From contig JAUTXW010001345.1 in NCBI GenBank assembly GCA_030620095.1, forward strand, positions 1,377,001 to 1,441,000: a stretch of DNA of 64,000 nucleotides. The letters run 5' to 3'. Made by a program: the position numbers and the translations under genes. The notes under the pieces were generated by a model. That model worked only from the letters and a program-made list of their open reading frames with translations, was not told where the DNA came from and did not search any database. This document shows positions 11,571-21,646 of the stretch, in pieces (the first letter of the stretch is position 1; each line of letters opens with the position of its first letter). The stretch is from Kuschelorhynchus macadamiae (lineage: Eukaryota; Arthropoda; Insecta; Coleoptera; Curculionidae).

Positions 11571-11911
11571 TTTGTGTTTTACTGTTTATTATGTATTATT
11601 TTGTTGTTATTAGTCAACTCGGTAATGTAATATATTATTTTGTGTTTACTTTCTACATTTTAGAGAATTTACTAGTTTATTTTCATTTGTATTTACAAAG
11701 TTGAAATTATGTTATGAATTTTGGTTTGTTTTGTTAGTATTTTTCTGTTTTAAAATAAAGAAATATTTATTCCATTGAGTGTCTTATGATAAATTATACT
11801 ATTAAATACCTGCTGCTATAAAGTGATTTACTTTTTCGTATTTGGGCGTGGCATCGTGGCAACAGGCGAATTCGCCTCCCGCTTTTCTTTTTCTGAAATC
11901 TGGCAACCCTA

Positions 11912-13490
11912 TATGGGGATAGATGACCTGGTAACGTTTTGGTAAAAATCCAGTATGTCGAAACAATGGTGGCCTAGTGAAATGTTAAAAAAATTATCAA
12001 AAACCTGCATATTCAATTTATCTCAAATTTTGCACAAACCTCAAGTATTATGATGGAATTCAACTGGTAATAACTGGCTAAATAAAAAATTTAAAAATTC
12101 AGCCTGAAAAAAATAGGTACTTATTAGTGGATTGATTTCAAATTGTGTGCCATGACTAATTGTGGTAGGTATAAGGGTCAACTAGTAAAATAATTGTGGT
12201 ACTAATTCAAGATGACCAAACAAAAAGGCGGCCAAATAAAATTTTTGTAATCGTGAACAAAATCTCCCTCTCAGGTTTTTCATATCTTCACGTTTTAGCA
12301 TCCCTAGATGCCAAAAAATATGTTTTATCAATTCCGTCGGTCTGTTTGTCAGTTCGGGGCATAGCTTAAAAACTACTTACCCAATTGACTCCAAATTTTG
12401 ATTAACAATTAAGGGTCATATGTGGATGATCTAGTAATATTTTGGTAAAAATCCAATATGGCGATACACAATGGCGGCGTAGTGAAATGTTAAAAAAATT
12501 ATTATTAAAAAACTGCTTATCCAATTTATTTTAAATTTTGCAAAAACATCAAGTATTATTATGTTGGAATCAACTGATTATCAAAAACACTCAATAAGGT
12601 GAAGTACTTGCAAAGTAAGTATTTTTTTTTGTAAGAAGCTCAATAATTTTTGTAATTACAGTATATTATTATTGAACTCAAACCTAATTGACGTTTATCG
12701 GTTTATCTGAGGACTATATCGATCGTAGGAAAAATTTTGTACCCAACATATGCGGAATGTGTCTTTTAAATTTGAAGTCAATCTGGTCAATAGTTTCTAA
12801 GCTATGCCGCGAACTGACAGACAGACTGACGGACCCACAGATTTAATAATTAATAAATTTTCTGGCATCTAGGGACGGTAAAACGTGAAAATATGTAAAA
12901 CCTGAGAGGGTAATTTTTTTCACGAAACAAACATTTTATTGGGCCGCCATTTTATTTCGCCATTTTAAATTAGTAACACAGTTTTACTAGTTGATCGCTA
13001 TACCACAATTAGTTATGACACACAATTTGAAACCAATCTATTAAGTAGTTTTTTGGGGCTGAATTTTTAAATAGTTTATTATGCTGCCATTTTGTTCCGC
13101 CATCTTAGATTCGTACCAAAATTTTACCATATTCTAACATAATACTTTAATTTTTACGCAAAATTCGAGATAAATTGGATAAGTAGTTTTTTAAAAATTT
13201 TTTTAACATTTCATTAGGCCACTATTTTGTTCCGACATATTGAATTTTTACCAAAATGTTATGACCAGGTCATCCCCAAATTACCCTTGATTTCTGACCA
13301 AAATTTGAAGTCAATCGGGTAATAGTTTTTTAGCTATGCCGCAAACAGACAGACGGACAGATACACAAACCGGCGGAGTAAAGAAAATATACGCTTCAGC
13401 ATCTAGTGACCCTGAAACGTGAAGATCTGAAAAAAGCTCGGCGGGAGATTTTTCCACGATTATAATACTTTCCTTTTACGAGGGAAGTAA
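11912..13490. repeat. Right part of the palindromic repeat split by the hAT
   Basis: One forward copy of the GGCATAGCTTAAAAACTACTTAC phrase occurs near 12360 and reverse copies near 12800 and 13330. AAATCTCCCTCTCAGG..CACGTTTTAGCATCCCTAGATG (near 12260) is mirrored by CATCTAGGGACGGTAAAACGTG (near 12868). The right end is ACGATTATAATACTTTCC then TTTTACGAGGGAAGTAAAA, a common insect element end. No open frame was recognised, so this is a non-autonomous foldback-like repeat. Confidence 0.7.
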
Positions 13491-13539
13491 AAATTGTTAT
13501 AAATTGTAAATTTAACTTAAAAAAATGTTTTTCAGATTT

Positions 13540-13845
13540 TACTTTAAGTGGGAAAGGTTTCCGATTCACCAGGAAAAATATTTATATTTAATTAATAATT
13601 ATATTTAACGCCAGCTTGCAGCCGCCAAATAGTAGCACAGTATATTCAAATAAACAACATCGGCTTTTAGGACTAGCCTGTCAATTCTTCAGACATAAAC
13701 CCCATTAAAATTATTGAAGAATATTATAAACCCTTAAATATTTAGAAATATATTTTTGACATTTTTTATAAAAAGTTTTAGTAGTGATCCTTAATTCGTT
13801 TTGACTAGTTTATAAATCCCAAGGATTTCCCACTTTAAGAACGTT
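13540..13845. mobile_element. Small MITE-like element with imperfect inverted ends
   Basis: CTTTAAGTGGGAAAGGTTTCC at the left faces GGATTTCCCACTTTAAGAAC at the right, about 300 bp apart. The interior is AT-rich with no coding potential. No certain target duplication was seen. Confidence 0.5.
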
Positions 13846-14249
13846 ATTAAACTTGAACCTGTTATTAAAAATTGGAATGTGTATTATCGTTACGTTATAT
13901 GATGCAATATTATTAAGTAGGTAAGTATTTTTAGTGATACTTCAGTTTTTTATAAAACATGTTTACTATTGGCAACGTCGTGCAATGACCATCAAGGCTA
14001 AGAGTTATCACTTTAATTACTATTATGAAATTTTGCAAGTAATGCTTGGTAATTTGTATTTTGCTGATTTTCCGTTAATTTCCGATAAATTGTTTCAATC
14101 GCGACATATATTTGTAATTAAATTATTAGTATTATTATTATTGTTCATTCGTTTTCGAAATATTCGTTGCGGGTAAATACGATTTTACGAAAATATCAAA
14201 GTATTGTTGGAGTATTAATGTGTTTTATTTCACGTTACTCGCCAACGTC
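13846..14249. other. Non-coding
   Basis: AT-rich. The short plus-strand frame at 13934-14176 has no recognisable similarity and is not called. Confidence 0.4.
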
Positions 14250-14640
14250 ATAACAAGGACACTATGATTTTGTCTGGAACATGTCCTGCAATACCGCAGG
14301 CGCAATGATCTATTTTAGTTAAACGTTGATCGCGATTTCGCTCTTTTTAAAGCTCATCAGTTCGCCATAAACTAGAATGCCCTGGGTAGAGCAAAGGCAT
14401 AAACAGAAACAACTACTCCGCTGGCTAATACCATGACCGGCATTGAACTATTCTGTTGACTCCTGACTTTCGTTGGGGACACTACAATCCTTGTCTGGAA
14501 CGTGTTCTACAATGCAGTGTAATACCATTTTAGTGACTATCGCGAATTCGCTCTTTGTAGAAGTTACTAAGCCGCCATAAACTAGCGAACCCCGTGTCGC
14601 ACAAATTGGAATCACAGAAAAAGGTACTCCACTGGCAACA
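14250..14640 (+). repeat. Diverged tandem duplication, period about 220 bp
   Basis: GACACTATGATTTTGTCTGGAACATGTC near 14256 recurs as a GACACTACAAT..TTGTCTGGAACGTGTTC form near 14477. Matching downstream phrases (CGCGATTTCGCTCTTT / CGCGAATTCGCTCTTT, CGCCATAAACTAG, ACTCCRCTGGC) hold the same spacing. The second copy runs straight into the RNase H remnant, so part of the old retroelement was probably duplicated. Confidence 0.65.
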
Positions 14641-15290
14641 ACTGAGGGTGGATAGGCCATACGCTCTAAAGATCCCGCACAAGGGCGAGTGGGATAGCGG
14701 GGCAGTTAGTTTCACACACGAAACGCTAGTGTGCTATACCGGCGGGTCACGGATGGCTTTAACGCAGTCATCAGGTGCCTGAGTGTATACAGAGAAATTA
14801 AACTGCAGGAAAAGCTTTCCACTGGGGAAGTACACCACGGTTTTCCAGGCGGAAATATATGCCATCATGATGGCGGCTATGATATAGGAAGTTAAGGGAG
14901 GCTTAGAAGAAGATGTGGTCATTTGCTCAGACAGCCAAGCAGCATTGAATTCACCAAAGGCCAGGACTGCTGCGACCCTCTGAAAAAACTGGCAATGACA
15001 AAAAGAGTAGAACTCATATAGGTTCCTAGTCACTGTGGAATAGATGGCAACGAGAGGGCTGACGAATTAGCTAAGCTCGGAACCAACACGTCTCCCATAG
15101 GACCAGAGCCTACACTAGGAATGTCAAGACAGCAAGTCAAGGCGGCCCTAAATGACTGGGCCTTTCAGACCATGAGTAGGGAGTGGCATACATATAGCAA
15201 AGGAAGGCAGACAAAAGAGTTCGTTGTGGGACCTGATAAGGCTAAAACGGACTGGCTGCTTACTAGAAGTAGGCAGATCATCAGAACATC
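14606..15290 (+). pseudogene. RNase H domain remnant of a non-LTR retrotransposon
   Basis: In shifting plus frames the segment reads RVDRPYALKIPHKGEWDSG, CYTGGSRM, TVFQAEIYAIMMA, ICSDSQAAL, VPSHCGIDGNERADELAK and VKAALNDWAFQTMSREW. These are the motifs of the RNase H domain at the C-terminus of R1/I-like retrotransposon polyproteins. The first catalytic Asp (usually YTDGS) is Gly here, and there are internal stops and frame changes. No reverse transcriptase was found upstream, so only this tail remains. Confidence 0.8.
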
Positions 15291-15299
15291 CTAATTTAT

Positions 15300-15929
15300 A
15301 TTTATAAATAGGTCTGGTAGATTTAAGGAACAACAGAACCACTTATCACATCAGTTTCCAATTTTAAGTATGATGTTGGGATAAATTAGTAAGTTTTTGG
15401 TGTGAAGCCTTCATAGAGAAACAGAATGGTCACCCAACGAAATATTTAAAAATTCACTGCCTACCGAAAAACTACTTATCCAACTTGAAATTTTGGGATC
15501 TGCCTAATTTACTCACCGATTTTTATTTTTTATATTTTCCTTTAAAAACTTTATCAGCCTTACATATTTTCATACTCTAGTAGTAGATGGTAGACTACTA
15601 TTACTACCCCCTTCTATTAATTAGTATTGCACAGAATTTAACTACTACCTCCTACCATTGATTACTACCACACGTAGTTCAACTACTACCAACTTATTTT
15701 AATTATTACCACAAATATTTTATTTACTTAGATTTTCCCGAAATTTTGCCAAAAGGGTTAAAAGTTTAAATATTCGGTGAAATTCCATTTCCTGGAATAA
15801 AACCTTCTTTTTATAGAGGAAAATAATAAATTACATAGTTTATTTTTTTGGACTATGTAAATAGAAATTTGAAAATCAAATAACAAAAATTTTTAAAAAA
15901 ACTTTTCTTCTACCCACAACTTTGCTGGT
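15300..15929. other. Non-coding with a degenerate ACTACC-rich stretch
   Basis: At about 15580-15715 the phrases TACTACC, AACTACTACC and ATTACTACCAC recur at irregular intervals of roughly 35-40 bp, an eroded minisatellite. Nothing else is supported. Confidence 0.45.
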
Positions 15930-18480
15930 AATTCCATTATACACAGATAACACAATTTATGAACTAGTATACAAAATAAACACGTTTAGTTTATTAATTT
16001 TCACTTATTTATTTCTGCTTGACAGCTGTTTCGACACACTGTGTCTTTGTCAAAAGCTAACTTAAAACTAACACTAAAATCTGTACCAAATATAAAAAAT
16101 ATATATATAAAAATCTTAATGGTATCAATAAAACAATATCGGTGTTTACCCGCCTCATCTATTCTTTAGGTATAAAGATTTAACAGAGGGGAACCATTTA
16201 AGTCCAACTGGTCATTCAATAAAATATTTCGGGTTTTCCTCTTGTTAATTTCTAAACTTTCCAAATGGTTCAATTTGTAGCTTTTATTAGCCGTATGCAA
16301 AATTTTATATTCGTTTTTAAATGTATGTCTGTTTTTTCTTTATTATATGAGAGGATTTGTGTTCTTTTATACGTTTATTGAAAGACCTACCCGTTTGGCC
16401 AATGTAGACTTTATCACAGGAACCACATTCTAATTCGTATACCCCTGATTTTTTAGATTTATCAGACTTGGATTTATTATTTTAATATATTTCCCTAATG
16501 TATTATTTGTACAGAAGTCAACTTTATAATATGCTCTCATGAGATGTTTACTGATTTTAGAACTAATTTTGCCTGTATATGTTATTGTATTAAATTTGGC
16601 TATATCTTTTAAATTATTATTTGGATAGATTAAATTGATTGCTTTTTTATATTGTTTTTTATTAACTATTTTGTCCACTGTATTAGGACTATAGCCATTG
16701 TTAATGGCAATCTGCTTTATAATATTCAATTCTTTATTATAGTTATCTGATGACATAGGTATACTAATTAAACGATGTACAAAGCTGTTGAAAGCTACCA
16801 TTTTATGTGCAAAAGGATGATTTGATGTTTTATATATTGTTATATCTGTGTAAGATGGTTTATGATAAATTTGGCACTCGTGTTTATTGTTATTGTTCAT
16901 AATTGTTAAAGACAAAAAATGTATTGTCTTATTTTGTTCCACTTCTAACGTAAATTTAATATTTTTATGTAAATTATTAATAAAATCTAAAAATAACCTT
17001 AGTTTTCTCTCTGTTCCCGTGAAACACGCTAGTATGTCGTCTACATATCTATACCAATAAATGAACTTGTTTCTTAACGGGTGATTATACATTAATTGTT
17101 CAATATTATCTAGAAATATTTCTGCTAGTATAGGACTCACAGGATTACCCATTATTAAACCTTCTTTACTTACATACACAGAGCCATTGAATTCAAAGTA
17201 ATTTTAATCTACACACACTGTTAACAAATCCAATATATCGTTCTTAATAATATGATTAACTTTATTTTTAAGTAATAAATTATCGACTAAGTTAATAGCT
17301 TCAATAGGGGTGACACTGGAAAATAAGTTTTGTACATCTAAAGAGATTAATATGGCATTATTTGGGATTGTGACATCTTTTATATTGTTAATTAAATCTA
17401 AACTATTTTTAATACTAAATTTTGGTTTAAAATTACAAAATGTACTAATAATGTCTATTAATTTATTAAAAATCGTGTGAGCTGGAGCTGTCACATAGGA
17501 CTTTACCGGTCTAATGGGCATATTGCCTTTATGCAGTTTAATAAATGAATATAGCTTAGGTACTTGTGGATTCATTATCGTTAATTTATATTTAGTTTTA
17601 TCATCAAATAAGCTACTATCTTTAATTACATTTTTTATCATTTTTTGATACATGTCTGTCGGATCTTTACCAATCTTTTGAAATTTATCCGTATTCAGAA
17701 ATTCTGAAGTTTTTCGAATATAGTCATCTTTTTTTATTGCAGTAATTGTTTTTCCTTTATCCGCCCTAGTGAAAACAATATTATCTTCTGTCATTTTACT
17801 GTTAATATTTTTAACTAAACTATAATTGTTTGATAATCGCTCATTAGACACATCCCAAGGTATTGAAGTAATTGATTGAGCTAATATATGTTTATAGTTA
17901 TCATTACCTATTTTATTAACTGCTATTTCACATTCAACTCCTAACATCTCTCTAGATTTAATGTTATCTTTAACCTTAAGGTTGAAATTAAACCCCTTTT
18001 CTAATAGTTTAATTTCTGAGCCTGGAAAATCTGTATCTGTGAGACTATAAAAGCGTTAAAAAATACATGATCTGAAAGTGGGTTATGACAATTGTTGATT
18101 TTATTTGCAGTTTTATTGTGAATTAATCTATCTAATTTATCCTTTTGACTTACGTATTTCTTATGGATGATATTTTCAACTTGGCATCTAGTTTCACTAT
18201 CAAAACAATCAAATTCCATATTATTTAATCTAAATAAGAGTTCACTGTGAATAAACTTAAGATAACTGTAACTGTCTCTTTTGCTGTATTGGATTTTGCG
18301 ATCTTCTATAATCCATTTCTTCAAGCCTTGTCGTTGTGCTACCATTGCGGACCTGCTCATGTTGTTTGTCTTTAGTTTCATATATTTCGAAATCACTTCT
18401 TCCTTAATGCATTGATTAAAAAACTAAATATTTTGAGAGCACACTTTAGATTTTAGTAAAAGTTTGAAGTACCATGTGGC
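15930..18480 (-). mobile_element. Penelope-like retroelement, copy 1
   Basis: Minus-strand element with reverse transcriptase and C-terminal GIY-YIG regions. Its 3' tail (15930-16160) contains the same phrases as copy 2: AATAAACACGTTTAGTTTATTAA, TTATTTCTGCTTGACAGCTG and ACTAAAATCTGTACCAAATAT. It extends further 5' than copy 2, which starts at the IHSELL codons. The two copies lie head to head. Confidence 0.85.
16166..18396 (-). pseudogene. Penelope reverse transcriptase plus GIY-YIG endonuclease, copy 1, lightly broken
   Basis: Penelope proteins prime reverse transcription at a nick made by their GIY-YIG nuclease. From the N-terminus: KKWIIEDRKIQYSKRD, IPWDVSNERLS (finger region), LYSFIKLHKG, ISLDVQNLFSSV (motif with catalytic Asp), GLIMGNPVSPILAEIF, YVDDILACF (catalytic YxDD, near 17040), and a C-terminus that becomes GVYELECGSCDKVYIGQ (GIY-YIG) after a frame change near 16465. 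Compared with copy 2 the breaks are few: one-base deletions near 18040 and 16490, and a CAA-to-TAA change at about 17204 (VCVD then stop, where copy 2 reads VCVDQ). Stop near 16166. A relatively young copy. Confidence 0.88.
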
Positions 18481-18584
18481 TAACAAACTCGTATGAGCTT
18501 CTGATAGATTTCTTATCGATGTAGCCGTTACTTGATGGAAATTCATTATACACTAGTATACAAAATAAACACGTTTATTCACAG

Positions 18585-20673
18585 TGAACTGCTATTTAGA
18601 TTAAATAATATGGAATTTGATTGTTTTGATAGTGAAACTAGATGCCAAGTGGAAAATATCACCCACAAGAAATACGTAAGTCAAAAGGATAAATAGATCA
18701 ATTTACAATTACAATACGATAAATAGATTAATTTACAAATCAACAATTGTCATAACCCACTTTCAGATCATGTATTTTTTAAACGCTTTTATAATCTCAC
18801 AGATACAGATTTTACAGGCTCAGAAATTAAACTATTGGAAAAGGGGTTTAATTTCAACCTTAAGGTTAAAGATAACATTAAATCTAGAGAGATGTTAGGA
18901 GTTGAATGTGAAATAGCAGTAAATAAAATAGGTAATGATAACTTTAAAGATATATTAGCTCAATTAGTTACTTCAATACCTTGGGATTTGTCTAATGAGC
19001 GATTATCAAACAATTATAGTTTAGTTAAAAATACAACAGTAAAATGACAGAAGATAATATTGTTTTCACTAGGGCGAATAAAGGAAAACCAATTATTGCA
19101 ATAAAAAAAGATTATATTCAAAAAACTTCAGAATTTCTGAATCCGGATAAATTTCGAAAGATTGATAAAGATCCGACAGAAATTCATCAAAAAAATTATA
19201 AAAAATGTAATTAAAGATAATGGCTTATTTGATGATAAAACTAAATATAAATTAACCATAATGAATCCACAAGTACCTAAGCTATATTCATTTATTAAAC
19301 CCCATAAAGGCAATATGCCCATTAGACCGGTAGTGTCCTATGTGACAGCTCCAGCTCACACGATTTCTAATAAATTAATAGACATTATTAGTACATTTTG
19401 TAATTTTAAACCAAAATTGAGTATTAAAAATAGTTTAGAATTAATTAACAATATAAAAGATGTCACAATCCCAAATAATGCCATATTAATCTCTTTAGAT
19501 GTACAAAACTTACTTCCTAGTGTCCCTCTATTGAAGCTATTAACTTAGTAGATAATTTATTACTCAAAAATAAAGTTAATCAAATTATTAAGAACGATAT
19601 ATTGTATTTGTTAACAGTGTGTGTAGATCAAAATTACTTTAAATTCAATGGCTCCGTGTATGTAAGTAAAGAAGGTTTAATAATGGGTAATCTTTTGAGT
19701 CCTATACTAGCAGAAATATTTCTAGATAATATTGAACAATTACCCCGTTAAGAAACAAGTTCATTTATTGGTATAGATATGTAGACGACATACTAGGGTG
19801 TTTCACGGGAACAGAGAGACAACTAAGGTTATTTTTAGATTTTATTAATAATTTACATAAAAATATTAAATTTACGTTAGAAGTGGAACAAAATAAGACA
19901 ATAAATTTTTTGGATTTAACAATTAGAACATTTAACAAATGAACTATAACAATAAACACGATTTTCAAATTTATCATAAACCATCTTACGCAGATATAAC
20001 AATACATAAAACATTAAATCATCCTTTTGCACATAAAATGGCAGCTTTCAACAGCTTTGTACATCGTTTAATTAGTATACCTATGTCATCAGATAACTAT
20101 AATAAAGAATTGAATATTATAAAGTAGATTTCCATTAACAATGGCTATAGTCTTAATATAGTGGGCAAAATAGTAAATAAAAAACAATATAAAAAAGCAA
20201 TCAATTTAATCTATCCAAATAATAATTTAAAAGATATAGCTAAATTTAATACAAAAATCAGTAAACATCTCATGAGAGCAGATTATAAAGTTGCCTTCTG
20301 TACAAATAATACATTAGGGAAATATATTAAAAATAATAAATCCAAGTCTGATAAGTCTAAAAATACAGGGGTATACGAATTAGAATGTGGTTCCTGTGAT
20401 AAAGTTTACATTGGCCAAACGGGTAGATCTTTCAATAAACGTATAAAAGAACAGAAATCCTCATATAATAAAGAAAAAACAGACTCCAATTACGCTAAAC
20501 ATTTGATAGAAGCAAATCATACATTTAAAAACGAATATAAAATTTTGCATACGGCTAATAAAAGCTACAAAATGAACCACTTGGAAAGTTTGGAAATTAA
20601 CAAAAGGAAAACCCGAAATATTTTATTGAAAGACCAGTTGAACTTAAATAGTTCCCCTCTGTTAAATATTTAG
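18585..20673 (+). pseudogene. Penelope reverse transcriptase plus GIY-YIG endonuclease, copy 2, degenerate
   Basis: Same protein as copy 1, with more damage. It begins at IHSELLFRLNNMEFDCFD and meets stops soon after QKDK (near 18690). It then reads IPWDLSNERLSNN, LYSFIKPHKGNMPIRP, ISLDVQNLLPSV and RYVDDI (near 19785) in several frames, with short deletions such as the loss after IEQL near 19740. The C-terminal part (20161-20673) is open and carries GVYELECGSCDKVYIGQTGR with RSFNKRIKEQ and LESLEINKRKTRNILL, the GIY-YIG domain typical of Penelope. Inactive. Confidence 0.88.
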
Positions 20674-20734
20674 GTATACCTAAAGAATAGATGAGGCGGG
20701 TAAACACCGATATTGTTTTATTGATACCATTAAG

Positions 20735-20740
<6 letters not shown>

Positions 20741-20793
<53 letters not shown>

Positions 20794-21012
20794 GAGAAGG
20801 GTAGTCTTGACCGACTAGTTGAACAACAAGTAACCTAATTATTGGGGTATCGGTCCTAATTTAGGGCTAGATTTAAATTGCTTTTAAGCTACGCCAAGCT
20901 TTCGGTAATGATTATTACCTTCTTCAGGGTGCTTTGCAATTAGTATCGATAACTTCTTGCGAAAAACAAACACACTTTGACCTTAACATTAAAATTAGAT
21001 TTTACATACTGG

Positions 21013-21058
<46 letters not shown>

Positions 21059-21081
21059 ATTTGGTACAGATTTTAGTGTTA

Positions 21082-21115
<34 letters not shown>
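20741..21115. repeat. AT microsatellites bracketing a second Penelope-type 3' tail
   Basis: AT runs at about 20741-20790, 21016-21050 and 21088-21115. Between the first two (20795-21010) lies a unique block. On the minus strand it reads CACCCTGAAGAAGGTAATAA and CCGAAAGCTTGGCGTAGC, the style of 3' UTR found in another Penelope subfamily. It sits inside an AT run of copy 2, so it is later than copy 2 or was brought in with the AT repeat. Confidence 0.6.
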
Positions 21116-21121
<6 letters not shown>

Positions 21122-21235
21122 ATGTGTCATTTTAGCTGTCAAGCAGAAATAAATAAAAGAAAATTAATAAACTAAACGTGTTTATTTTGTATACTAGTGT
21201 ATAATGAATTTGCATTAAGTAACGGCTACATCGAT

Positions 21236-21646
21236 AAACAATGTATGAACCCATATAGGTAACTGAAATGCATTACATTTTATAGGAAGTGTAGTTATTA
21301 TCAAATAATTGTATGCATGCGTACATTGGCTTAAAGCAAATGATAATTATATAAAATGTGTTTTATCTGTATGTAGCGGAATTCTGTACGAAGTAACTTC
21401 TGGGTTAAAGAGAATTTACAGATTTTTCCAGGAAATTTTCTGTAGAAAAATAAAACAAAATGCTTCTTCTTAATAATTTTATTTTTTCGCATCCAAAAAG
21501 TGTGTTGTGTGTTTCTTGTTTATACAAATTCAATATATTTTTATTGCTTATCTGTGTATATATTTTAATCCTTAAATTTAAAATTTTGATTGCCAATATT
21601 TTAACAACTAAATTATAATGTGTTGTATGATGACGTACCTAGTATA
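21236..21646. other. Non-coding
   Basis: AT-rich, no gene or clear repeat boundary before the pogo element. Confidence 0.4.

Larger units (their letters stand above)
8358..11911 (+). mobile_element. hAT transposon with intact ends and exact 8-bp target duplication
   Basis: The 3554-bp element begins TAGGGTTGCCA and ends TGGCAACCCTA, an 11-bp perfect terminal inverted repeat of the hAT type. It is flanked by TATGGGGA on both sides (8350-8357 and 11912-11919), the 8-bp duplication typical of hAT. The flanking repeat is continuous once the element is removed. It contains a frameshifted BED-finger transposase (8684-10659) and a foldback element (about 10920-11560) in its 3' part. The ends are intact but the transposase is not, so it could move only with help from another copy. 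Confidence 0.92.
18521..21235 (+). mobile_element. Penelope-like retroelement, copy 2, 5' truncated, with inverted flanks
   Basis: Plus-strand copy. The sequence TATCGATGTAGCCGTTACTT..AATTCATTATACACTAGTATAC..ACACGTTTA at its left (18517-18582) reappears in reverse complement at its right (about 21170-21238). It is therefore bounded by a roughly 60-bp inverted repeat. The 5' end is cut at the IHSELL codons relative to copy 1. Its 3' UTR is interrupted by AT runs and a second Penelope-type tail (20741-21115). Confidence 0.82.

Noticed and set aside
15930..21235. LTR retrotransposon with inverted LTRs
   Set aside because: The proteins carry a Penelope-type RT and a C-terminal GIY-YIG domain, with no gag, protease or integrase.
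18517..21238. Hammerhead ribozyme in the Penelope terminal repeats
   Set aside because: Such ribozymes occur in some Penelope elements, but I did not see the CTGATGA and GAAA core at suitable spacing in either copy.
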